Assembly (NCBI RefSeq): GCF_003144195.1
Contig: NW_020290021.1
Location: 62,001-126,000, forward strand
Length of the DNA stretch: 64,000 nt
Origin: Ceraceosorus guamensis
Lineage: Eukaryota > Basidiomycota > Exobasidiomycetes > Ceraceosorales > Ceraceosoraceae
Reading direction: 5' to 3'
Shown: positions 44,134 to 54,795 of the stretch, one piece after another
Layout of the letters: every line of letters starts with the position of its first letter
How positions within the stretch are numbered: position 1 is the first letter of the stretch
The notes under the pieces: model-generated
What the model saw: the letters and a program-made list of their open reading frames with translations, nothing else
The model's database searches: none
What the model was told of the DNA's origin: nothing
Made by a program: the position numbers and the translations under genes

Positions 44134-46515
44134 TTAGGCGATCAGGGGCCGTCTGCTGCCCGCGCTGGCGTTATCAGACTGATGGCGTGCCGCATTGGCG
44201 AAACGAGGCGAAGGGGCCTCCATCTCGATGGGGTAATCCTTCCTTCGTGGGCTGTCGTATCCGGATCCAGCATAGGTGCGCGGTGAGTCAAAACCTCCCG
44301 ACTCGCGGTAAGGCTTGGGCGAGTCGTATGGACGCGCATAGCCCGACTTGTAGCCTCCCAAGTTACCGTATGTGTATCCCTCATCGCCATTCGCGCCCTT
44401 TGGCTCGTAGCTGGCTGCTGCACCTGCTGCGAGCGCTTGTCTTCTCCTTGACCGCCGGCGGCAGCAGACGACGCAAAGTGCGATGATCGAGATGAGAGCA
44501 ATGATGATGAATGCACCGCCGCCTGCTGCAACGCCGATGATCTGCTCCTTCGTGAGTACTTGATCGCTTCGGAACCCGTTCGTGGCCTTGAAGGTGGGCG
44601 CAGCACCAGTAGTGCCATCAGTAGATGTGGCACCACCTTCTGAAGATGTTGCAGCGAGAGCGTTGCATGCTTTGTCATCGACTGTCGTGTCAGAACCCAA
44701 CGCCGATCCAAAGGCGACTACGATTGCTGATCCGTCTCTGATGTTCACCGAGACGACCCCGTTATTGATCTGCACCTGTTGCACCGCTGGTCCGGATCTT
44801 GTGGCAGCCCCGTTGCTAGACTGCTCGTACGACATGCCATTCCACGTAGTGCCCCTGGTGGAGTCCGTTCCCGATGCGATCAGCGTCGATACGTACGCGG
44901 TCCCGGTGAAGCCGGGAACTTGGAAGTCGACAGCGAGAGACGGCTTGTTGCTGCTGGTGGACTGGGTGGTCTGCGAGTTGATGAGGACTATCGCATTCAG
45001 TCTGTTGTTCTGGTATGATCCATAAGCGGTCAGACGATTGTTGTAGCTGGAGGGTCCAGACACATCAATGCTAGCAATGCGCGTGTTGCACTTGGCACCG
45101 ATGATCTGCGCCATGGCGGCGTACGCGTAGTACGATGAGCGCACGTGTGGAGCTACACCATCGACAGTAATGGGTTGCCAAGGTGATCCGAGCGATACGT
45201 CGGTCAAATGCATCTGGACGGATGACATTTGTTGCGTCGCGGCGTACAAGAAGAAGTTGAAGGTCCACAGCGTGTTCGCAAAAGTCTCGCTGATGCCAGG
45301 TAGACCGCCAGGGCCGACGCTTCCCATTTCACGCAGGTAGTAAGGCTTGCCCGTGACCGCCGCTTGTTGAGCTTGTCTGGACCATTCGCTGAGCTGAGAC
45401 CTGGTGGTACTGAAGTCCAGCAGCAAGTCCGCTGTGAGAGTGTAGGTGCTGACGTTGACGTAATAGTAATAGTCGTGCTGGTTCCACCCGGCGACGTAGA
45501 TACCATTGCCGGTAGCGACTTCGGTATCAACCAAGTTGGAGATGCGGAATTGGTGCCCATGGTCCGTTGCAGTGGTGGCGGTAGCAGCAGGCTCAAAGAA
45601 GTTGGAAGGCAAGTTGAGAGGCTTGAGTACCTCGTTGTAGATGGCAGCCGCACGTTGAGACCACTCGACTCCGTAATCGGCGGATGTCCAAGATTGAGGT
45701 CGGTATCCGTTGACGAAGAACAGGTCTGGCTCATTTCCTATTTCAAGTCCCACGATCTCAACATTCTGAAGACTCGAAAACGTGATCTTGGCTTGCTCTA
45801 CAATCCGGTCGAAAGCGTCCGACCCCGTATATGCCAGATTCAGCCCATAGGTGATGGGTGTGCCTTTTGGCAGCATGTCCAACGCTTTGTAGTAATTGGG
45901 ACCATAATAGTACGCATCCGTGGCCACACCACCTTGCCCGGAGCTGTTTGGATTGTCTATCAGGGTATAGCTGTTGACATTTGCGTTGTAGAGCATGTTG
46001 TCGCCCGAATTACCGCCCAGCCGAATATGCGAAGGCTTGCCCGTATAGTTCCCGAGATTAGCAAGGAGTTGGTAGGTCAACTCGTTGCGACTCGTCGTAC
46101 CAGTGAATGAAAGAAGATTTGAGGGCTCGATGCCCATTCCTGCGTAAGACGGGGCCAAGATGACGGACAATGAGCCAGCATCTTGAGCATTGGTGGGTGC
46201 GCTGATGGTGAGGTCGGCAGCAAGAGCCGTGGAAGCTAGTGCCAGAGCTGAGGCCAGCGCGGCTGCTGGTCGCAGTGGAGAGATCTGTGAGGGATGGAGA
46301 TGCGCGAACTATGTTAGACTCTCGTCGGGCGCTCGGCGAACAAGGATGAGGCGCAAGATTGAGCGCGCGGGGTGGCGCGTCTTGCTGGCGTGAGGCGAAT
46401 CAAGATAGATGGATGACTTCGGAGAATTTCGATTGTCTGCTCCCGCTTCCGAACGCCTTGCACGCTGCCCATCCGATCCGCATCTGTACCGCGTCGCTGA
46501 GCTACTCACAATCAT
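44134..46515 (-). CDS. GH79 beta-glucuronidase-like enzyme with C-terminal membrane anchor
   Basis: Predicted secretory-pathway enzyme of GH79 (beta-glucuronidase/heparanase family). Exons: complement(44134..46284, 46510..46515), 718 aa. The long frame has no ATG at its N-terminus; splicing the codons ATG ATT (46515-46510) onto the acceptor at 46285 gives a clean signal peptide, MIISPLRPAAALASALALAS. Conserved blocks: LRLGGNSGDN, then GLEIGNEPDLFF near residue 185 (likely acid/base Glu), and YYLREMGSVGPGG near residue 320 (likely nucleophile Glu), followed by the beta-rich C-terminal domain. Around residues 582-610 is a strong membrane helix (AFIIIALISIIALCVVCC), then a basic stop-transfer segment (RRRSRRR) and a Gly/Tyr/Ser-rich cytosolic tail. 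Many fungal GH79 proteins are simply secreted, so the anchor and tail are notable. The glycan target is unknown. Confidence 0.88.
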
Positions 46516-48115
46516 GATGCGTGTAGGCTGCGTTGCTAGACCGGCTCGGATGCGCGAGTGACGGGAAGCCAAGTACAATTTGCAGAGCTGTAGATTTTGT
46601 TGAGCACGCACCAGCTCTCGAGATTAGACTCCAGTCCTCGCGCTGACTAGACCCTGGACTTGAGGCAATGTCTGTGCCGATCACGAGGGAAAGAGTCGAC
46701 TGAACAAAAAGAGCGAGCGCTCGTCGAGGCGTGATGATAGTCGACTATGCCGCCCTTCGAAATCCAAAGTGGCAGTGATCCGGGTGTCCGCACGAGCAGG
46801 AGAAGCAAAGTTTCCGCGGGACAGGTGGCGGAGCTTACGAAATAGGACAGCCGTGCCGTCGCTGAACGGGAAGGAAAGAATTCAAGGTGGGTGTGAGGTA
46901 TTGACGGACGAGTTGACCCGAATGGAGCACGATTGAGGGAATCGAGAGATGAAGGGGAGGATGAGGATGCTTTAGGATCACGACTTTGCGCGCCAAGTGA
47001 TCCTGGATCGCGATGTGCAATCACGAATACGCAGGGCAGACTCGTGACTGGGTATGTATGGTATAATCGTGAATGCGCGGCCGGGCTCAATCATAATCCT
47101 CCGCTTTCATGCCGTCAATGCGCTGCGCTGCACCGCGCTGCACGCATCGCATGTACTGTATATGCAATTCGCAATTCGTAATTTCCAGGCTTTGCTTCAC
47201 GCGCTTGCTTGCCTGCAGACGGTCCCCATTAAATTGTACGATGTTCTCGTGACTACAGTATTGTCTTGCTCCTGCCTTTCCTGTGAACCCTCCGCGCGTG
47301 CAGTGTGGGGAGGGTCCTCTGGAGTCAGCTCAACGCGCAGCAGGTGTGCCTGTCTAGCTACACTGCCCATCTGCTCTATTTCATCACCGTTGCGTAACGG
47401 TACTGCACGCACAGTCAGCGCCTTCTTACAGTGTAGCGACAGTTATAGAAGCAGTCAGGTCGCACGGCCGGGCCAAGCATCGGTTATAATCACGAAGTGT
47501 CCTCATCAGCTTCTGAACGGACCAGTCCGTTCAGCTGCCGGGTATCCGTACACACAACAGGAGAGTCGTCAGTTCATGCGCGTCGATCACTTTTGGCCGG
47601 CAACGTGCATCGGAGGAAAGTCAGCAGGCACGCATCAGGGTGCTTGGCTGAATGACCGCTTGTTTCCGCGTGCATGGATTCATGCACCTGTGCTGCAGCG
47701 TCAGAGACGGGATGTCCTGCCGGTTGGACGGAGCCGTTGGGAGCGCGCGCAGCAGCAGCAGAGAATAACGAACGACGTCGTGATTCACCGTTCATATTCA
47801 CGATTATCGATTCCTGATTCAACATTTGCGCTTCTCACTCCATGACTGTTACGTCGACCGCACCATCCATCGACTATAGCCACCAGGCGCAGGGGTCATA
47901 CCCCTCGCTGATGACCTCGGCTGCCCCTAAAACGCATTCAAGATTCTTAGACACAAAAAAGTCTGGCCAACGGCAAAGAATCTGCGCGGCGATTCCGTCG
48001 AGCCGTGATGCGGGAAGAGACGAGCGGAGCAGGCGCCTATATACGTGGCTGCTGCATGATATGGAGATGCCGATTTCTTGATTCTGTCAGGGCACCTGCG
48101 CCACAGTCTCACCTA

Positions 48116-48118
<3 letters not shown>

Positions 48119-48150
<32 letters not shown>
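48119..48150 (+). repeat. (CTG)10 trinucleotide microsatellite
   Basis: Ten perfect CTG units in noncoding sequence, 80 bp before the long inverted repeat. Confidence 0.9.
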
Positions 48151-48152
<2 letters not shown>

Positions 48153-48229
48153 TGCTGTGTACGTACGTGGGATCGAGCGACGCCCCCGCCTGCTGGTTCG
48201 TGCTGTATGTGCGCTCTCGCGCGTCCGCC

Positions 48230-48363
48230 GCTGATGTGATGCATGCTGCTCTGGAGGCTGCTGCTCCCTGCTCCATCCTGATTTGTGTCGTACGCGCCGC
48301 ACACGCATGCAGCCGCTGATTATACGTGGCAGCAGCCTCCAGAGCAGCATGCATCACATCAGC
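48230..48363. repeat. Perfect 35-bp inverted repeat with 64-nt loop
   Basis: The arm at 48230-48264 (starting GCTGATGTGATGCATGCTGC) is an exact reverse complement of 48329-48363. The 64 bases between do not continue the pairing. The DNA can extrude a cruciform, and a transcript would form a long stem-loop. No gene is seen around it. Confidence 0.92.
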
Positions 48364-51160
48364 TAGGCGAGGTTCGGCACGCGATCACGAGCTGAACGCT
48401 TCTAGTCTCCCACTGTAGCTGCTGGACCTCAATTGCGCACCGTACTCACTCTCTTCTGACTGATCTCGTGACTGTACCACCGCGGCCGACATTCACGGTT
48501 TAATTGCCTTGATTGTGAAGTCGGAAATTGGATCTGATCCCGGCCGCAACAAGCGCGTGCATCACACATCAGCAGCAAAATCGTAGAAGCAGCAGCATCA
48601 GCACGACCGGCAAAGTGCTGCATGGATGGCGAGCAGTGCGCTGCACCGCCTTAATTGCGACGTGCTCGGCCCGGGGTTAGGCTTATGCGTCCGCGGCCAT
48701 GAAAAGTGAGGCTTGCGCTCTGATGACTCTTTTTTCTTCAACCGCAAACCTCGTATCCCCTGTTCCCGCACGGATCTCCAATGACGGGGCTCTGTCGTGA
48801 CCAAAGCGCTCACGAGGTTCCGTTGATCCGAAAGACTCGCGTCTCTCCATCGACGAAGCGGATTAGCCAGAAGTCGTACGTAGCACACACACAAGAGACG
48901 GTAGTCACTGAGTAATCAGCGCGGAAGCGCGGGACTCCGCACCGTTGTGCGTTGACGGCGCGTTTGTCGTGGAAGTTCATTTTCTCTTCTACCTTGCCAT
49001 TCTCGGCGAGCGGACTTTATATATAGTGATCGCAAGGTTTGGGCTGGCGAGCGTGCACGAGGGCAGTGGGCAGTGAACCAAGTCGCGGAGCTCGCGAGAA
49101 TCAGACGCAGCCGTGCACACATGCAGCGCTTGTTGTGACTTGCATGGCTGTCCAGGGTCTCGGAATTACTGTTGTGCAAGCATTTGTGGAGTTGTGAGTT
49201 GCATCGCGGACTTGATGAGTTTCGATCGAATGATCGTAGTCCAACATCAAATTGCGCTTCAGTCAGGCGAGCTCTTACAATCCGCCACGGTGCCAACAAC
49301 TTGATTCCAGGCACGCAAGACGTGGCAGTTCGCCTCTCTGAATGCGGTAGATCGATCGGTTTGGCCCGACCGCATCCACCGCACCATGCAGCAGCGAATA
49401 GTAATCGCATCGATCGGTCGAGAGGCGCACAAGTGCTGGTCAATTGCCGTGCTTCCACATCATATATCTGGTCTCCATCACACACAGGCACAGGCGAGAC
49501 ACTTCCACGCTATCCGCATCAGAGAGGCAGCAGGAGGCCCTCGAGATTGATGTCTTGATGGAGAACCCAGTCGCGCAAGTCGTGCATCCTTTCACGATTC
49601 GTGATTGTTGATCGAAAGCGTGAATTTGATTGAGATCCGAACTCAGCCACGTCCAAAGGGATCGCCGGTGTTGAGACGAAGAGTCATCGACTCATCATGC
49701 GCGGATCGCGATGCTCTTGGCATTCGCGCAGCTCAAACAGACCTCGTAGCCGACGTTCTGCTTGCTGACCTCAGCTTCCGCTCCCCGCCAACGTTGTCGA
49801 CTATCTACTGTACTGTACACAGCTCTCTTGCTGCACCGCACGGTGCATGCCGGACGATGCTGTCGCTGCTGCGATTCAGGACGTTGGCGCGTGTAGTCAC
49901 AAGCGGACTCGTGAGTTGCGAGTGCCAAGACGTCGGTCCGCGCAGGACTACTCTCCAGACTTTGACTCGGCTGTACCTACCGATAGATCGAAGGCTGAAT
50001 GGACGCTGCCTGGTGTGGAAAGTGCGCGCCTCTTTGAAGCGTGTAGCGGCACATACAGTGAGCGGGGCTTTCGATCACAAGCCCGCTGTATGCCCTTCAC
50101 CGAACGACTTGCAAGCACGCACTTACGACTCACGTGTGAGCAATGTCTACGGGCCGAGGCGTGCCGTCACTCAAAGGAGCCTCCTTTGTCTGATCCCAAG
50201 CACATCAGGCCATGACTTTCCCAAACAGAGCCTGATGAAGTGACTTTAGTGGGGAAGCCCAGCGCGGACTACGCGAAGTGTACTTCGCCAAGGCCTCCTA
50301 CCAGCTGTGGCTCTGACCAAGCACAAGCAGCGTGTCAGGGACGAGACCCTAAAGCTCGGAGCCAAGGAAATGCCCTTCTTCGCGCACCTGTGTGCTTCGT
50401 GGTAAGCGGCGAGCACCGCGAATGAGCAAGCTTGCCTGGCAGGGGCATGACCATCTGGCCCCGAATGCGGGGCAGGGCGCGCGTGATGAAGAAGGGACAA
50501 CCCAGTTGTGCGAATTGCTGAATGTTGACAGCAAGCCACCGAGAGAGGACGGCGTGCCAAGCTATACATGTGCCAAGCCCACCCTCAACAAGGCGCCACC
50601 TGCTGCGCGGCCAGCACAGCTACCACAGCAGCTTGGCAATCAGCTGCCCGCGCCAAGCTTTCGACAAAAGGCGCATCCTCTCGTGTGCTTTTGTGCGCTC
50701 ATTGCGGAACTTCACAGGCTTGGGCAACGAATGTCGGAAAGCTGCTGCTAGGGTTCACAGTCTCGGGCTAGAACGGACGAAAGAAGAGGCAAACTTCTAT
50801 GCAAAGGGCGCTCGCAAAGCCCAGCGCTAGCGCTCGTTGATTTTGCCAGCTACTTCCTCCTTGGCAGCCTACGTATCCGACGAATTTAGCACACTCGTCA
50901 CAGCTTTACAATTAACAGCCCACGTGATTGCAACAAAGCGTTGGATGCAAGTTTGAGTGCTATCATGCTCGCGAGTGCTTTCAATGATCAGCGACACATC
51001 CTCTACCAGCACGAGCCAAGATGCCATTCCTCTAAGTTCTGCATCGTGCATTCTTCTAATCATACTCTTCGAGACTGACACGTCCTTGATCGCGCCCCTT
51101 GCTTTGCTGACGGCGAGTCGTACGATAGAGAGAGGACGAAGACACCGGCAGGTTCAGGGC

Positions 51161-52277
51161 TCAACCAAGCACATTTTCGTCCTTGCGTTTCTTCTTTGTA
51201 CCTTTTTGGAATGATCGCCATCCTGGTGCACCGTAGTGGTGAACGGTAACGAGCTTATGAGATCAGCTTGCCTTGGTGCACACAAGCACAGACGATCGAC
51301 TCACCTTGCACCCGATGCTCTCTACCATTCTCCCACTGATCCTTTTCATCTGCTTTGCGCTTCCGTTCCGCAGCAGCAGCTTCCTTCTTGCGCTGCTCTT
51401 CCCCTTCGGTCTCATGCTGAAGTTTGATTGCCCTGATCAAGAGCACAGCCCAATCACAATCAGTCCCACGGGTTGCACTGACAGCACTCCTGTAACAGGA
51501 CGAGCTACTCACTTTCTCTTTCTGAGCTCATCATCTATCATCAATTCCTTGGTCTGCTTGCGCACCCTTTCTTCAAACGAAGGGACCAAGTCGGCTAATC
51601 GAGCATCGTCCGCGGAGAGATCTCGTGGAAACTTCAAGTCCTGAAGGACCATGACTTTGGCATCGATGACCACCTCGTCCAACTTTGATCGCTGCTCCTC
51701 GTCCTGTAGCACCGTTGCTGCTTTCTTTAGCATGTCGAAAGCAGTAACAGCGCGAGCTGTTGCGAGACAGAGGGGCGAGAAGGGCAGATTGCTCAGTCGA
51801 TGCATCTTGCCTGCGCATGGCCGACTTGCTATCGAGTCTTGGGTGCTCACGATCTTTGACCTTGTCAGGATGTATCAGCAAGCTTTTCTTCCTGTAAATC
51901 TTTGTGATCTCCTTCAGATCAGCTTCGAAAGGCGCCTCCAGCACGTCGTAAGGGTTGAGCTTGAAAGAAGTCAATATCCGATCCATCTCTAATTCCTGAA
52001 AGAAGGACGTAGACTCTTGCTGGATGGATCTTTGCGGCAGCGCAGGCGGATCAGCTGCCGGAACATCGTTCTGCAGCGTAGAAGGGCCGGCTACAGGCGA
52101 AGGTGATGGCGCCGTTGTGGCGGTGGTTGTCGTCGACTTGGCCTTCGAAGGACCAGCGGATGAGCCGGGGTCTCCAGAAGTACGTGTGCTTGTGTCCGCG
52201 ATTGGAGGTTGCACGGGCGGCGCACCAGGAGGCGGGCCAGGGGGCGGGCCTGGAGGAGGGCCAGGTGGTGCGGACAT
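51161..52277 (-). CDS. spf31: J-domain protein, Spf31/DNAJC8-like splicing-associated factor
   Basis: Predicted nuclear J-domain co-chaperone; the human DNAJC8 and fission-yeast Spf31 relatives associate with the spliceosome. Exons: complement(51161..51222, 51305..51432, 51513..51756, 51851..52277), 286 aa. The ATG at 52277 starts an N-terminus with a Gly-Pro repeat (GPPPGPPPGPPPGAPP), then a Ser/Thr/Ala linker. The J domain covers about residues 95-145: NPYDVLEAP, then KEITKIYRKKSLLIHPDK with the Hsp70-stimulating HPD. The first intron lies just after HPDKVKD, and splicing restores RAVTAFDMLKKAATVLQDEEQ. The C-terminus is highly charged and helical (EEQRKKEAAAERKRKADEKD), and the last exon gives GWRSFQKGTKKKRKDE, matching the DNAJC8 tail. 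The order J domain then basic coiled coil, without Gly/Phe or zinc regions, excludes Ydj1/Sis1 types. Confidence 0.9.
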
Positions 52278-52896
52278 GGTAGACGCTGCGTTCAGTGGAT
52301 GTGCAGTGAGGTTGGGTATTCGACGGGCAGCGCGCCCAGTGCGGCTCCCGAATAGCTGGCAAGATGCGACGACCACGCGATCGTGAGACTGAGTGTTGTC
52401 CCTAGTCGATAATTCTTAGGTGCGCATATTTGGACGTCGATTCTGCACTCATGGACTTGTGTTTGGGAAGAATATGCGAGGCTTCGAGCTCGGTGGTCGC
52501 GAGAACCAGATGTAAAATCAGAGCGCGAGCCGCCAACGCGCAAAGAAGCGCGCGCTTGATTGTGATGCATTGATGCTTAATTCGTGATTGCGACTGGCCT
52601 TTCTAATGCGGGGCGCGCGTGTGGAGGGAGGGCTGTTGGCACCGGCTCACCAGCATCCCACCATGACCGTTCAGCACCACGCATGCGATTCGCCAGAGAG
52701 ACTGCTACTTGCACACAGCGAAGCTCTATAGCGAGACTGCACCGCACCGAAAGTGCTTCTAGCCTGCGAGCCGTGTCCATTTACCTCCGATAGCGCGCGG
52801 GAGCGCGCCTCGTGGGCAAGCGGTCTCGGTCCGCGTTCGAACGGAGCTCAAAGGAGCAGGGGCAGCCAGCCTTCAGATCTCACAACGCAGGTGGGG
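52278..52896. other. Bidirectional promoter region, spf31 / pnk1
   Basis: About 620 bp separate the two divergent ATGs. GC-rich words (GCGCGCTTGATT, GGCGCGCGTGTGG) lie mid-region; no TATA box is evident. A shared promoter is inferred. Confidence 0.5.
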
Positions 52897-54720
52897 ATGC
52901 CGCGCGACAACGAAGCCCACTCGACCAGCTCGGCTACATCACGACGAAAACAAGACGACTCAAGCAGCAGTGACAACGACCAGCGAATCGTGCTCACGTC
53001 GTTCAAGCGTGCTAAGCCTAACCCAAACCCCTCTTCCGCTGGGGTGTCTCAAAGCGACATTGGCGGGGCCAAGACGAGCAGCAGTGCGAAGAAGCAGCCT
53101 GAAACATGTGAGCTACACTCGATTGCGAGTGATAGCTTCGAATATTCATCGCAGATTGACGTTCATGTCTCCGTGCGCGTCTCAGTGGCACCCATCTTCG
53201 CGCGCAAAACCCAGAATCTCCCGCAGTCACGGGCATCCAACAGATCAGGAGGGACGATGAGGCTGGCCTGGCGCTCGCCTTTGAAGCACTTGAATCGGCC
53301 TTCTTGTCTCGTTGGAGCTTACGGAGATCCCTTCTCAGCTGCCATTGCTCGTGCTCGAGCACTTCAGAGCGACACTGAACGTAGAGGCTCGCTTAAGATC
53401 GCAGCTTTCGACCTGGATGGCACCCTCGTCACACCAAAGCAAGGTGTGAGTGCCTCTAATCCCATCATTTGGCAGACCTGGGCAGATCTGAGGAACGCTC
53501 CTTCTCGCTTCCCTTTGGTAGACCTGGCCGTCGGCGACGGATGAATTCGACTACAAGTTTGTCTTCCCAAGCGTCTGCAAGAAAGTAAAGGCCGAGCACG
53601 ACGCCGGGTGAGTCCCGAGGCAGCTCCATTGAGTAACAATCCCCCGCAAAAGCTTAGGCACAAAGGCTTCTACGGGGCCCAGAGCGGTCATTGTGGTCAT
53701 CTCTAATCAGAAACAGACAGGCGGGAAATTTGACCCTGCAGCTCCTCCCAAGAAGGTGGTAACGTGGCAAAAGAAGTTGGGTCACATAGCGGAAGCAATC
53801 GGAGCGCCAATGCTCGTCTTCGCGGCTCTAGCCGATGACTACTACCGCAAGCCTGCCCTTGGAATGTGGGAAGCGACTCTAGCGGAGTTGGAAGCGAGTG
53901 GTGGAATGAGGGATTGGATCTGCATTGAAGCTGGATCTACAAGGAGCTCTTTCTATGTTGGAGATGCAGCAGGGAGATCAAAAGGAAAGGGTCGTGAGGC
54001 CGACCACAACGATACGGACCGGAAGTGGGCGCTGAATGCAGGGCTGCCGTTTTATACGCCAGAGGAGTGGTTCTTGGCCAGTCAGGTACGCGATTACAAG
54101 TCTTGCGACGGGGAGTCAACTTCTGACCCGCATGCACCTCGCTGTGTTTCATACAGCCCGAGTCGTACGAATTGAGTGGATGGAGACCGTCTCAGGAGCA
54201 TCTGGCCGAAGTTTCGGACGATGCACCTCCCTTTCACGATGACGGCAAGCTCGAGCTAGTCTTTTTCGTCGGGCCACCGGCTTCCGGGAAGACTTCGTAC
54301 TATCGTCGTCATTTTGCGCCTCGTGGATACGTGCACGTCAACCAAGATACTCTCAAGACGAGAGACAAGTGCATCAAGGCTGCAGAATCTGCACTACAAA
54401 AAGGACAAAGCGTCGTCATTGACAATACGAATCCCAAGAGGGCTACGCGAGAAGAGTACAAGAAGATGTCGCTCTATGCATCAGCACGCGTGCGCATGAT
54501 CCTCTTCGATCTGCCCAGGCACCATCTGGAACACAATAATCTCGTGAGAGCACATGCGATGCCGGATGAGAAGAGGGAGCGCATCCCAGCCATCGCTTTC
54601 AACTCATATTTCAAGAACTTGGAAAAGCCGCACGAAAGCGAGGGAGAGATTCATCACGCGCAATGGACTTTCGTCGGAGATGAAGAGGCCAAACGTAAGT
54701 ACCAAATGTGGTACACCTGA
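52897..54720 (+). CDS. pnk1: Bifunctional polynucleotide kinase 3'-phosphatase
   Basis: Nuclear DNA-repair enzyme that removes 3'-phosphates and phosphorylates 5'-OH ends so that breaks can be ligated. Exons: 52897..53107, 53186..53445, 53522..53607, 53683..54085, 54157..54720, giving 507 aa. The N-terminus is Ser/Lys-rich (possible nuclear signal); no FHA domain is seen, as in other fungal forms. The HAD phosphatase domain has IAAFDLDGTLV near residue 145 (nucleophile and acid/base Asp), then FVFPSVCKKV, the Thr/Ser motif VVISNQ, and FYVGDAAGR. After SGWRPS comes the kinase domain, with P-loop FVGPPASGKTSYYRRHF near residues 357-370, VIDNTNPKRATREEY, and the C-terminal AFNSYFKNLEKP. Domain order is the conserved eukaryotic one. 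The first junction (splitting TLAPIFARK) was picked to restore family sequence and is the least certain. Confidence 0.95.
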
Positions 54721-54795
54721 ATATATTCCATTGTGAACGCTTTGCTCGGAGTGACTACATGGCGGCGCTAGTGCAAAGAGGACACCTATGCCTAT

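Larger units (their letters stand above)
46516..51160. other. Gene-free intergenic region (about 4.6 kb)
   Basis: The largest gap in the window, between the GH79 start (-) and the end of the J-domain gene (-). Long open frames at 47054-47845 and 49605-50243 have no recognisable features. It contains a (CTG)10 run, the 35-bp inverted repeat at 48230-48363, an AT-rich TATATATA word near 49015-49023 without an obvious gene, and TCGTGA/TCACGA clusters at 47776-47805 and 49591-49607. Confidence 0.5.

Noticed and set aside
47054-47845. 263-codon open frame in the large gap
   Set aside because: Composition is not protein-like (odd Cys/His/Arg mix), no domain or signal peptide, and no support from neighbouring splice signals.
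49605-50243. 212-codon open frame
   Set aside because: No recognisable motif and amino-acid usage like random translation of GC-rich DNA; starts at a non-ATG codon.
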